A stretch of DNA of 64,000 nucleotides, taken from the NCBI GenBank assembly GCA_019828595.1, contig JAHQRK010000006.1, forward strand, positions 2,108,001-2,172,000, in the 5' to 3' direction. The translations under genes were made by a program, and so were the position numbers. Source of the stretch: Aphanomyces cochlioides (lineage: Eukaryota > Oomycota > Saprolegniomycetes > Saprolegniales > Verrucalvaceae). This document shows positions 35,021 to 45,233 of this stretch, one piece after another. The notes below the pieces were generated by a model. That model was given only the letters and a program-made list of their open reading frames with translations. It was not told the DNA's origin and searched no databases. Position 1 is the first letter of the stretch. The number at the start of each line of letters is the position of its first letter.

Positions 35021-37375
35021 TTATGCTGCGCTCGACGTGTGAAAATGTCGATGGTGCTGGATGGCAAGCGCGGTGTCCATGGCGGCAATTTCCGCCCGGA
35101 TCGTCGTCAGTCCATGCTTGATCTGTGCTAGCATCGTCGTGTCTGTGAGTCCATCGCTGCGTGCTTTCAGTTGTGCTTGCGTGGTTGCCAACGCGGCTGT
35201 GATAGATTCCAGCGTCTCGACCATGTCTGCCATTAGCACTTCCAATGCCGCGATGTGGTTTGCAAGCTCGACATGGCGATCTTTTCGTCGTTGATATTGC
35301 TCTCTCCATGTCTGGCACTGCGCATTCATCGCTCTCTCCTTGGCTCGGATCGTCTCTGCGTGCTCTGCAACAATCTACAGCCGTCAGGAACTCATGACGA
35401 CAACGCCAGCATCTCGTACCGCTTGTAGTCGTTTCATGCGATCTGCTTCCCACGTCGCGAGCGTTCCTCCATGCAGCCGAAATGCTTCCAAGTGGAGACT
35501 CCAGTGCGTCAGCGTCCTTGTGTCTGTGATGGTTTGCCGGATTTTCGGCATGTTCTTCTCAATTTCAGCTCTCCAAGCGTCGGGATCTATCTGTGGTGGC
35601 TCTAGCAGTATGACACTTGCGTCTTGTCGCCAAGGTGGATCGTAGTCGCCATCGTCCCTAGCCATCGAGTTGAGATCATTTTGAGCATGACCAACGCACT
35701 CTCCAGCGAGATCGTCGTCTTCTTTCCACTCGCTGTCGCCCGTGTCGTCTTGGGACACTTCGTCAGGCTCAGCTGGGGCCATGATGTATCTCGGCAGCTT
35801 TTGCGACGCCAACACTTTATCGCACATTGCTCCAACCAGCGCACAGACGCCACTGCCAAAGCCACTGGTCAGTGCTGGCGGTGATATGGAGCCAACGTCG
35901 ACACCAGCATGGCCACAGCAGACGAGAACTGTTGCTGCTTTTTGCAGCGGCGGCTCGTGGCCTCTTCGTACATCGGCCGCGACGTGAAGACGCTGCAAGA
36001 GCCACTCTGCGATGGATAAAAAGTGTCCAAACTAGACACAAATGTCGTTAGCGTCGCCTCGTCATGCAGAGCGACAAACTTGATCGGCGCGATTGCGGCT
36101 TTCCGATGCAAAGTACATACGATGAAGCGGTGGTTGCATCTACAAGTCAAGCGTTAGAAGAAAATACTAATGGAGAGATACCTTGTAGTCCAGGAGGACA
36201 AGCTTATCGTAGACCAAGTCCATGAGCACAATCGCGTTGGCTGCGTCGTTGGTTGACGGCGGTGGAGGTTGAGCTTCGGCTGTCTCGTTGTTGTTGTTGG
36301 TCTCGGGAAGAGAGCTGCTACTGCTCGTGTTGTTGTTTGAATCTTTGTTGATAGCTCGAAGGGACGGAGACGAGGAGGACGACGACGGTCGATTCACTTG
36401 GGCATTTGCCACCTCACAGAGACGCCCCATCGTCGGTCGATCGTTGGCATTGAGACTTATCATTTGGGCGACGAGGGATCGAAGCTCTTGGCTGTACACG
36501 CTCGAGACGGGTTCGTATTCCCCTTTGCTCACCTACGTCCACGTCAAGATCATGCCAAGTTGCATCTCTACCTTTTGAAAGAGTCCGTAGAGATTAAGCC
36601 CTTCCGACTTGAATGGCGATCGAAGCATCGCAAGCTCATAGAGAATGCATCCGAGCGACCAGACGTCGCATTTCCAGTCGTAGCCGTCGCCACGGAGGAC
36701 TTCAGGCGACATATACAGCGGTGTGCCGACCTTGGAATGCGCTTCCATTGTGTTTTCGCTCAAATATCGCCCAAGTCTACGACGAAAATCATATATCTAG
36801 ACATTGCAGACAAAGCCACTCTACCCCAAGTCGCCGACTTTGACAACGCCAGCCAGCGTGAGGAAGATATTCGCAGGCTTGATATCCCGGTGCATGATGC
36901 GGTGGAGATGCATGTGCTGGATCGCCGCGCAGATTTGAGCGAAGTATTTCCAAATCACAGGTTCGTCAAAGCGCGTGTTCTTCTCGTTTGCTTTACGGAT
37001 CTACAATTCCATCAGATTGAAGCTAGAATGGTAGGAAGAGAGTACCTGGCGCTTGAGATCTCCGGCTTCGGCCCACTCAAAGGCGATGCAGAGCTCGTCG
37101 TCGTGGCCGATGAAGGCGTCAATGTATTGAATGATATTGGGATGATGCACGGACTGGACGAGACGCACTTCTTTGAGCGTCTTCTCGCGCGCTTTGGCGT
37201 CCATGAGGTTGAAGATGTTGACCTTCTTAAGCGCGACCAAGACATCATCCCGACGTCGCTTGGCGCGATACACGACGGAGAATTTCCCCTTCCCGATCGG
37301 CTTGACGATCTCGTAGTCATCGAGCGATCCACCAGAGCGGAAGAGTTCCCGTTGCGCATCGGTCAACTTGTCCAT
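35021..37375 (-). CDS. NEK6/7-type kinase fused in frame to IFT57
   Basis: Seven exons (37046-37375, 36825-37000, 36572-36776, 36182-36532, 36080-36139, 35420-36031, 35021-35374) total 2,088 nt and close in frame at 695 residues. Residues 1-290 form a NEK kinase: glycine loop IGKGKFSVVYRA, catalytic HRDIKPANIF, and DLGLGRYLS with VGTPLYMSPEVL, all closest to NEK6/7. A Ser/Asn/Pro-rich linker follows. From residue 340 on the protein is IFT57: MDLVYDKLVLLDYK, PLHRMYFASE, FLSIAEWLLQRL, then an acidic stretch, WRAEIEKNMPKIRQTI and the C-terminal coiled coil (TMLAQIKHGLTTIRAEIAAM). IFT57 belongs to the IFT-B complex that moves cargo in flagella. No stop separates the halves; the joining exon 36182-36532 contains both the kinase tail and the IFT57 start. 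The kinesin gene lies 35 bp upstream. Confidence 0.82.
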
Positions 37376-37410
37376 TTGTGTGTCGAAGCGACACTTTTGA
37401 AGGGACACAG

Positions 37411-39015
37411 TTACACGACGAGTGCCATTAACTTAACTTTCTCACAGATCCACTTGCCTGAACTCGTCTCCGTCGCCCTCAGTGCTTACTACAACCACCA
37501 TAACGCAAGATGTAGTCACTTAACTCACCAGAACAAGCGTCATCGTCGTCATAGACGTCCTTGTCGTCCTTGCTGCTGCTGTGGCTGTCTTCTAGGGGTT
37601 GTTGCGTCTTCTCAAGCGCCAGACGAAGTTGGTAAATCTGTTCCCGATACAGCATCTAGAGGAGAAAGAGAGGGCTTGACCCTCGAGCGTTCTTTGACTT
37701 ACATGGAGCTGCTTTTCCTTCTTCTCGTACATTTCCCGGACCGATTTATCGACCTCCTTCATCGCCATGGTGGTTTGTGTCGCTGCGTCGCGTTTTCTCG
37801 ATGTTGTCTTTCTTCCCTTAATATCTTCCAACTCTACTGGCGGCACTTTTTTGCACCGTGCGGCGAATTTCAGCGTGCTCATTGTCTCTGCGACGTTTTG
37901 TGCCGCGCTGTCGACCGTTGCAATGATGAGCGTCGCGTGGTGGCCTCCCAGAAGGCCCTTGAGCAACTTGGTCAGTTTGGAGTCGCGGAATTGAACGACC
38001 GAAGGTTTGTCGTTCGCAAGCGCCGTGACGACGTTTCCAAGGGCGCTGAGTGACGAGTTGATGAATTTGGCTTCGTTGAGACGCATCTTTCGCCGTTCTC
38101 GGGCCGCAAACGACGTGTCGGACGGCAATTGCGCCGACGTAGCACGCTCAGAGCCAGCGAGGTCGACGAGCGAAAAGCGAGAATGGAGACTTCGCAAGCC
38201 GTCGAATCTTGTGAGAGAGATCGTGAGCAATGTGTGGCTGCGAGACGATGTCCAGTTGCGTGCTGTGGACGCGAGTTTGCGATTGAGCATGGCGACATTG
38301 ACCAACCCTTGCTAGAGAGAACAGCATGAGGTGAGATTGTTGACGAGAACGATCCAACCGCCTGCTCGAGTGAATCAACGTCGTACTCTTGAAGACCATC
38401 GACAAAGAATGCAGCTCCATCTTGCGTTGGACGGACGGGGAGATCTTGAACCCCGCTCCCTGGAACTAGCAGGTCCTAATAGCCTTATGAGAGGATGAAA
38501 TTTGTCAATTTGTACATAGACGTTCTCCATGTGTATCTCGAGAAAGCTCATCGTTATGCGCGTGCGAACGTGTGGTCCCTCGCGCGCAATGGAGGCAAAG
38601 AGCTGTTCAAAGACTCGCGGAATGATCCCGACTTGTGCTGGAGGAAGACTTGGATCCAAGAAGCCCATCGTGTAGGATTTTCCAGTGCCAGTTTGGCCAT
38701 AAGCAAGGACTGTTCCATGGAAACCTCGGAGCTACGACGTGAACTTATTCAGTGGAAGACGAAGGAGGACGGACGTACGACATGCTGGACGAGCGGAAAG
38801 ACAGCCTCATGGTACAGAGCCTCTTGGGAAGTCGACGGCGGCCAGACATGGTCAAAGTAGAAAGATCGCTGGCTGTAATGACGTCCAGGAGCTACATGCA
38901 CAACTTTGGCGCCAAATTGAAGAGAGGGGGAATAAGTCCATTCGAGTTCGTGCTCAAACGGTGGGCGGCATCGAAGACCGACTTGAATCCGAGACGAGAC
39001 ATCAGCGAACTGCAT
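37411..39015 (-). CDS. Small kinesin motor protein
   Basis: Six exons (38779-39015, 38516-38731, 38359-38475, 37703-38311, 37529-37655, 37411-37484) close in frame at 459 residues. The motor domain fills most of the protein: RIQVGLRCRPPF near the N-terminus, P-loop GQTGTGKSYTMGF, switch I NWTSSRSHT, switch II LVDLAGSER, and the late helix FRDSKLTKLLKGLLGG. A short coiled-coil neck (MYREQIY-like region, QLRLALEKTQ) and an acidic tail end it, so it is short for a kinesin and has no obvious cargo domain. The start is the first ATG after an in-frame stop. The stop lies 35 bp before the NEK-IFT57 start on the same strand. Subfamily not assigned; a flagellar role is a guess from the neighbour. Confidence 0.85.
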
Positions 39016-39095
39016 GAGAAGTACGTTGCTCTTCCACACAACTTTGAAACCGCGTGACAGTTTCAACTATGACAAGTGCATTAAATACTCCAAGC

Positions 39096-39773
39096 CTACT
39101 TGAATTCGCCCCACTCATCTTCGTCGAGGACTGCAGGCGAAGCCACTGCGACGTTTGAGTCTGTTGGGACATTGCTTGTCGTCAACTGAAAACCAGGAGG
39201 TGGAGCAAGGCGCCATGCGTTTGCGTCTGTTGATGTCGTTGCGGTCGTCTCCGTCGCCTTGACAACTTCAGCTTTCCCTCCAATGTGGATTCGCATCTTG
39301 GTCCCTTCAGGGAGACTCAGATCCTTCGGTGGGCTTGTTTTGGCTACCGCAGATTGCTTGTTTTCGAGTGATAGCGTGCGGAGTTTGTATTTGGCGAAAT
39401 CGAGCAACGCAGCTTTGAAGTTGAACGCCGCGGGTCTCTCAGGGAATCCAATTCCAACAAACGCTTGGCGCTTCGACTTGGGATCGACAGCACGAACAAC
39501 GAAATATCGTGACGAGTCTACACAGTCTTGAACGAACACATCCAAATTGCGCGTCGAGTCAATCTCGATGGGGCATTGAGCAAAGAGCGTGTCGTTTGCT
39601 TCGTATAGATTGACGTAGCATTCTTCGTTCAGCTGAACGACTCGCAACGATCCAGTCAGGAGAGGCTTCTCAACATCCCATTCGTCGGCGCGTGGGTCTC
39701 GAGTGAGCAGTGGTACCTTGTAGATCCACACATTCTTCGCCTGGAAGAGCACTTGCTCCAAGTCGACGTCCAT
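39096..39773 (-). CDS. NECAP-like adaptin-ear-binding coat protein
   Basis: A single exon of 225 residues. It matches the NECAP PH-like (PHear) fold in order: VLFQAKNVWIYKVPLL, ADEWDVEKPLLTGSLRVV, TLFAQCPIEI, DSSRYFVVRAVD, FVGIGFPERPAAFNFKAALL and PEGTKMRIHIGG. The last residues, DEDEWGEF, form a WxxF motif of the kind that binds the AP-2 alpha-ear. NECAPs regulate AP-2 in clathrin-mediated endocytosis at the plasma membrane. The chosen ATG gives MDVDLEQVLF, which aligns with the family start; an in-frame alternative lies 60 bp upstream. It is tail-to-head with the kinesin gene. Confidence 0.85.
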   Translation of the reverse strand: MDVDLEQVLFQAKNVWIYKVPLLTRDPRADEWDVEKPLLTGSLRVVQLNEECYVNLYEANDTLFAQCPIEIDSTRNLDVFVQDCVDSSRYFVVRAVDPKSKRQAFVGIGFPERPAAFNFKAALLDFAKYKLRTLSLENKQSAVAKTSPPKDLSLPEGTKMRIHIGGKAEVVKATETTATTSTDANAWRLAPPPGFQLTTSNVPTDSNVAVASPAVLDEDEWGEFK

Positions 39774-40441
39774 GCTTCCCTGTCTTTTCTTGGGCTCTGG
39801 AAAAAACCCTGTGAAATATAATAGCTGTATCATTCAATATACAAAAGTATGAAATTAAACATGTATTTAAACAGGTTCTGCTTATATTGTGCTTTTGCTG
39901 TAAATTTCTATTTTTTGCGTGATTTCTCAATTTCAGCACAATGACGCCTTGAACCGCGCCAGAGGGAAAATATGGCGATAAACTTCTTTAAAGCGGGTCC
40001 GTCCTAGCTCTACTATTACTTATCATCAATTTTAAGCATTATTCATCGTTGTGACGAGCAAAAGCCAATGCGTTGTCGCTTTTAACCCACTATTTCATCA
40101 AGGACTTGTGAATCGTACATGTTGAGAAGTTAGTGAGCATTTTGCTCAGTCAAAACAGCCGTATCTTGCGTCACATGCTCCTCGAGGCTTCCTTAAGAGT
40201 AATTTGAATCATCCCGTTTGTCTGCATGAGCGGACGAGCGTGGACAAAGGAGCATGATCGATGATGGTTCAGGGGTCTCGATATGTTGTTTATAATTGGC
40301 CAATCAAATCAATTTATAATATATTTATATCAAATCAGATGCGTGATCGACTGGCGGCGCGATTTGACTGGCGTGATTCGATTGCGCAGGAAGTGGAAAT
40401 TTGTACCAAATCGACAATACCTCTATAAATAAATTCATGAG
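39774..40441. promoter_or_regulatory. Promoter region of RhoGDI with opposed CCAAT box
   Basis: No gene is seen. ATTGGCCAATCA at 40295-40306 is an overlapping inverted CCAAT pair about 140 bp before the RhoGDI start. The rest is AT-rich. Confidence 0.45.
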
Positions 40442-41337
40442 ATGGAACAAGTGGTTCGAATTTTCTTCTCTCCAGAGGGGCAAGATGCATGGAACGTACC
40501 ATGCACCATTTTCAAGCTCGCCATGGAGAAGTTAGAAGCCGGACCAGCGGTGCCAAACGTGGAGTACAAGGTAGACAGTGCAGGCTGCATCTTGGTCGAT
40601 CCACGTTTTGTAGATCAGCGAACGAGCTGGAGCTTCGTTGAATGCGATCTTGGAGAAAGACAAGGATGACGAAAGTCTTCAAAGATACAAAGCAAAGTTA
40701 CTCGGGGCAGCGGCTCAAGGAGACATTGGAGGTACTGCATCATCTCGGTACATCTTTTTGATGATGATGGTACTAGATACGAAAGACCATCGAAGTGTCG
40801 TGGTCCAACATTTCAAAGTAAGCCCTAGGGTCCTTATCCACTGTTAACGTGATATGTGGTAGGTGGTGTTTGAAAACAATCGTCAAGAGATAACGTATTG
40901 CTTGGATACCCAAGATGGGCTTGATTCGATTCGCAACACGCCGTTTGAAATGGAGGAAGGCGCCAAGTACAAGTTTGCAATTTCTTTCCGAGTGAATCGT
41001 GACATTGTGAGTGGTTTGCGCTTCCACAACAAAGTTCGCAAGCATTTGTTCACCGCCCACGAAGAAGTAGTTCTTGGTTCGTACGCCCCGCAGTCTTTCT
41101 CATATGACTTTGTCTTTCCACGTCACGAATGGTCCGAGGCACCTTCGGGCATGCTGTATCGTGGTAGATATCATGGTGAATGCAAGGTATGCCATAAATC
41201 AATGAGGTGTGCTGCACTCGTCAATGTAGTTTGTGGATTCAGACGACAAGGAGCATCTTCGCTTTCAGTACTCGTTTGGTACATGTGTCGTCCATCTCTC
41301 TAGACTGACGCTCCCTCCAGATATCAAGAAGGCATGA
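40442..41337 (+). CDS. Rho GDP-dissociation inhibitor
   Basis: Six exons (40442-40570, 40614-40731, 40777-40817, 40863-41186, 41230-41278, 41321-41337) with 42-45 nt introns close in frame at 225 residues. Family landmarks appear in order: the regulatory arm LEKDKDDESLQRYKAKLLG, then the immunoglobulin-like domain with FAISFRVNRDIVSGLRF, VVLGSYAPQSFSYDFVFP, APSGMLYRGRYHGECKFVD and the last strand HLRFQYSFDIKK. RhoGDI extracts prenylated Rho GTPases from membranes and keeps them inactive in the cytosol. The N-terminal 43 residues (MEQVVRIFF...) are not part of the usual family and have no known match to me. The last exon holds only 17 nt. Confidence 0.88.
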
Positions 41338-41509
41338 GCTTCTACTTTGGATTTTCTTTCTTCCACTTTGGCGCCAAAATCATAGTTGAAGTTGTCAATA
41401 TCTTGATTTAAATAAACTCAATACAAAATACGACAGAAAATTATGTCATTTTTGAATTTGCTACCAAGAAGGAAGATACCAGCAGGAAAGGCTCAACCTC
41501 CTCGATGCC

Positions 41510-42988
41510 ATGAGTGAATCCAGACAACAGCCGATCACAAGCAGACTCTGGTAACACACATTCATATCACGATATCATACGCACCATCATCATGGAGTTT
41601 AACGTTTTCTCTGACACAGGATGCAGAGTGCAAGCAAATGGATTGAATACCAAGATGTGGACTCACACAAAGAATATCTTGTGAATGCCTTGAATGAAGA
41701 CATGTGCGCAATGGCAACGCGCAACAAAGACTTCAATAAGAAGGATGAGGTTATTTATCGGCTTCCTCGGTCGACAACAAGACGGACTTGCCCCCCACCA
41801 AGAAGGTCCATTTCACTTCCAAACATCAAGACGTCAATATTGCACCACACTTACGGCAGGCTAAATGTCATTCTGCGCTTCCGTGGTGTGTCGATTTTTG
41901 CAGGAAGTAATCTTGAAGACTCAAATGCAGCGCTCAAGATGAAAAATACTTGCGAAAGTTTGTCAAGGAGCTCACGACGTCATGCTTCGTCAAATCCAAA
42001 GTCCGAGTTTTCAATGGATGAAGATCTCAAGCCCAATGAAACATTCCCCAGCTCAAATCGACCACCTCCAATTTTATTGCCTCTATCCCCATGTGGACCT
42101 CGGCACTACCCCCCTGCCTCTCACGAAACATATCGAGTTCAAGCCCGAGTGCATCACGCATACATGTCTGCACTCTGTCGTAAGAGCTATCTCAATTACT
42201 CCAAGCATCTTATGGAAGACAAAGCCATGAGGCAAAATGTTGGCTCCCAACGCAATCTCCGTGAATTCGTTCCTCCATCATGCCTCCAAAGAATTTTGGA
42301 AAGCTCTCACTATCAAAGCGTAATGGCACCAATACTGAAACACCAAAAAGCACCGAATATTTGGGCATGCATTGACGGTATCGAAGACTTGCTAAATGAC
42401 GAATCAACGACCACTGAAGAGGTTGAAAGCTCGCGCCCACGGCAAGCAACAAAAAATGCACCAATATCTTTTGCTCAAGCCGTCGTCCTTGGCAAGCAAC
42501 CTTCGCCCTCTACTCCCTGGAAGACAAATCGTGCAGCGAATTTACAAGGACCCGATGGAAAAGTCCCCCCGTTGTTAGAGTCTCCTACTCATACATCCCA
42601 ATACGCTGCAAACGACAACCAAGATGTCACCAAAAAGTCCAAGCGACGTCGCGGCCGCGGAAAGCGCGGTTCGCGCTCCAAATCTAATGCGACCATGAAC
42701 GCAGAAGGAAGAGATGATGTGTCTCGAGTCGAAGGTGCGAACGACGTAAGATGCTCTCGAGGTCTCGATGGATCGCAAAGAATGGCAATTGTTCCTGAGA
42801 CTATCAACAAAAGTGCAGAAGAGGAAGACAGTAAGCAAGAAGACACACAGGTGCTTAAGGCAAAGAAGAGACGACGACGTAGGGGCAAACGCCATCAAAG
42901 CCACCCTGAACCGAATGAGCTTTTGATCCAGCAGCGTAAAGACGCTTTGAAGCCTCAAAATGTCTCCACATTATCAAATGCAGCTTGA
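41510..42988 (+). CDS. Unknown basic protein with RG/KR-rich tail
   Basis: A short first exon (41510-41550) and a 69-nt intron lead into a long open frame (41620-42988). Together they close in frame at 469 residues. I do not recognise the protein. The C-terminal third has two strongly basic clusters, KKSKRRRGRGKRGSRSK and KAKKRRRRRGKRH, separated by acidic stretches, which suggests nuclear or nucleolar location or RNA binding. The part between about 41760 and 42000 has odd composition. Another frame there also looks coding (TKKVHFTSKHQDV; DEKYLRKFVKELTTS), so extra introns may have been missed and the N-terminal half is uncertain. Confidence 0.5.
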
Positions 42989-43193
42989 TGATGGAATGAC
43001 AGTCATTTTCTTATGCATGTTAAGGCCATAACAATGGTTTATTGCCTCACCAATGTAATCAGCACTACGAGAAGAGCGAACGCGTAAGTGAATTCAATGT
43101 GTGCGTGGGAAGATGCCACGTTTGAACAAGATGAGCCTCGCGAATATCTTGCATGACCCTGTCGATCATTGCTCAGTACGAAAGCTGGAAGCA

Positions 43194-43592
43194 TCATACG
43201 CACCGTTCCATTTGATGCTGGGCGAATCGATAAAGATCTCTCCCAGAGACCTTTTGCGCCAATTGCTCAGGGGAAACATTCCATTCGACACGGCACAAGT
43301 GGAGCCACAAGTTATCGTCGTTTGCCAAATCGTGCAATGCGCGACAAACCTCACTCACTGCATTGAGCGACTGCCCGTCGAGAAAAGCCAAAACGTTCAA
43401 AAGACAAGGGTCACTGATCGCTCGAAGGAGAAAAGAATTGGGCGACATATACAGAGGGTTGACGATGTACACGGAGTGTACGCGGTGCTCCCAGTAGCTG
43501 CTCGGTCTACGATACGGAATGAGAGCGTTCGATGGCGGCGACATCCCGTCATCTGAGCTCCTTTTCATGCTCGATTCATGAGAATTCGGCAT
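43194..43592 (-). CDS. F-box-like protein 1
   Basis: A single exon of 132 residues. The core ISDPCLLNVLAFLDGQSLNA followed by CRALHDLANDDNLWLHLCRV has the spacing of an F-box (LP..LL..L..LD..SL....VC...). F-boxes bind Skp1 and bring substrates to SCF ubiquitin ligases. The end is QHQMERCV with no substrate-binding repeats. It is paralogous to the neighbour at 43668-44207: both share NVLxFLDGQSL, DxLWLxxCRxEW and a following VxPxQL. TCCGGATAAAT lies about 45 bp upstream of the start. Confidence 0.65.
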   Translation of the reverse strand: MPNSHESSMKRSSDDGMSPPSNALIPYRRPSSYWEHRVHSVYIVNPLYMSPNSFLLRAISDPCLLNVLAFLDGQSLNAVSEVCRALHDLANDDNLWLHLCRVEWNVSPEQLAQKVSGRDLYRFAQHQMERCV

Positions 43593-43667
43593 GGAACAAT
43601 TATTTGAAGTGTTGGAGAGAAAAAAAGAAAAAAAATCCGGATAAATCACATTCGAGAAAGAAGAAAA

Positions 43668-44207
43668 TCAGGCAGGATTCAAGAAGGCTGTATGGGAAGG
43701 TGTCGCCATGAAAGGCATGAGATTTGGCATTGTGGCGCGCTGTAACGAGAGCAAAAGATGCTCCTGCATCATGCGTTGGGCCATTCTACGCATTAGTTTC
43801 ATAAGCGATTCCAAGACGATCCCATACCGGCGCATGCTATGGACTGCAAACAGATACAATTTTTTGCCTTCAACAGGCTGTTCGACCTTCTGGAGCTGAT
43901 CAGGCACGACGCCCCATTCCTGTCGGCACACACGTAGCCAAAGATCATCTTCACTGGCTAAGACGTGGAGCTGTGAGCAGGCTTGACTTGCTGCTGCGAG
44001 AGATTGACCGTCCAAGAAACTCAGCACATTCGAGATGCACTCGTTTGAAATCGAGCCAAACAAATGCCAGTTGGGCAATGTATGCCGGACAGCAGCGTGG
44101 GGGTTGAGAACGACCCATGCCGAGGTCTTGTTGGACATTTGACAGTGTGAAACTTCTTCATCAAGGACGAGGGCTTTGATGGAACGGCAAGGGCGGACGG
44201 AGGGCAT
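43668..44207 (-). CDS. F-box-like protein 2 (tandem paralog)
   Basis: A single exon of 179 residues. The F-box core is ISNECISNVLSFLDGQSLAA plus CSQLHVLASEDDLWLRVCRQ, then EWGVVPDQLQKVEQ, aligning with F-box protein 1 over about 75 residues. The C-terminal part (MKLMRRMAQRMMQEHLLL) is Met/Arg-rich and helical and has no known domain. Same strand and head-to-tail order with gene 1 point to a tandem duplication, now well diverged. SCF substrate adaptor role is inferred only from the F-box. Confidence 0.65.
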   Translation of the reverse strand: MPSVRPCRSIKALVLDEEVSHCQMSNKTSAWVVLNPHAAVRHTLPNWHLFGSISNECISNVLSFLDGQSLAAASQACSQLHVLASEDDLWLRVCRQEWGVVPDQLQKVEQPVEGKKLYLFAVHSMRRYGIVLESLMKLMRRMAQRMMQEHLLLSLQRATMPNLMPFMATPSHTAFLNPA

Positions 44208-44441
44208 GGCTCAAGTGGTGCCCCTGATGAAAAGCGAAGAATGACATCAGAGAGAGCGTGAGCGTGGAAGAACGTTGCTTCCAACGGATGGCTGTTATTT
44301 ATATCTCAATCAGAAGATGGTGGCAAATGTAGTTCAAGCAGACAATGTGGAGGCAAGCCAGGGGGCTATTTTAGGCTGCATTTCCACAACTGTTGTGTTC
44401 TTGTTAAGTTACGCACTACCCAAAGGGTCATATACGGCAGT

Positions 44442-45053
44442 TTATCGATCTGTGTTGGCAATGCACTTGTTGACGACGTTCAAAAGGTGGGCATTTTCCA
44501 GTGCGGCAGCCACACGTTCCTTGTCGTTGAGCTGCTTGTTGACTGGAGAATGTTGACACGAAGTTATAGAAAGTACACAAGGTGGAGACGTACTAGCATC
44601 TTCAGTAATATGGGTGCCAGGCGTGATACGAATATCGACTTTGAAGCGCTTGGGCAACGATCGCAGCAGCTTGACACGGATACACAGCCCAATCAAGGTT
44701 GCCATGCTACAATCCGAGTCAAAGTGATATTGAGTCCGATAAATATACCTGCAATGAGGAATCGTCGGTGTAAATTGAACCTTGACTGAGTTTGCAGCAT
44801 CATCGACGAGGATGTTTTCCAGTGTCATGACTTTGAGCTGTTCAAGCGTGAGCGGATGTTCTGGATCATTTAGGTGGCGCAACATTTCTACAAAGCATCA
44901 GCAAAGCAGGCGACTTCTCGTCGTACCAAATACTTCCAAGGTGTCAAATGGATCGACTGCGTCTTCATCAGCGTGCCCGTCGACCTTGCGCTCGTACGCC
45001 GTCGTGTCGACGGCATACACGGTCGGGTTCGCGTTCTGCTTCTCGCCGGCCAT
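44442..45053 (-). CDS. CIAO2B: CIAO2B/MIP18-family Fe-S assembly factor
   Basis: Four exons (44927-45053, 44749-44887, 44594-44706, 44442-44542) close in frame at 159 residues. The order fits the MIP18 (DUF59) family: [51 protein letters not shown] with the reactive Cys, then [18 protein letters not shown] and [20 protein letters not shown]2B works in the cytosolic iron-sulfur targeting complex with CIAO1 and MMS19 and delivers clusters to DNA polymerases and helicases. NTH1, another Fe-S enzyme, is encoded 7 kb away. It shares a 180-bp divergent promoter with bystin. Confidence 0.9.
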
Positions 45054-45233
45054 GGCTTTTTGGAAATGGACCAATAATAAGGTATTTCCGATAAAATTTT
45101 TAGCCAATCAAATTTCTTTAATTAATTACTTGAAATTTGTATTGACATTCAATGACGTGATTTGATTGGCCATTGGAATTCCATTTTGGTTGGTGGACGA
45201 TCTTATAGGAAGGTTTTTCATAATTGAAGTGAC
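45054..45233. promoter_or_regulatory. Bidirectional CIAO2B/bystin promoter
   Basis: 180 bp between two divergent start codons. AGCCAATCA at 45102-45110 and TGATTGGCC at 45163-45171 are opposed CCAAT boxes 60 bp apart. TGACGTGA, a CRE-like site, lies at about 45153-45160. The symmetry suggests shared control. Confidence 0.5.

Noticed and set aside
35021..36220. IFT57 as a separate gene starting at the internal Met
   Set aside because: No stop or space separates it from the kinase, and the kinase would then have no stop codon; kept as an alternative to be tested by transcripts.
36398..38053. 551-codon open frame on the plus strand
   Set aside because: It is antisense to the NEK-IFT57 and kinesin exons and crosses their introns; the minus-strand products are well supported.
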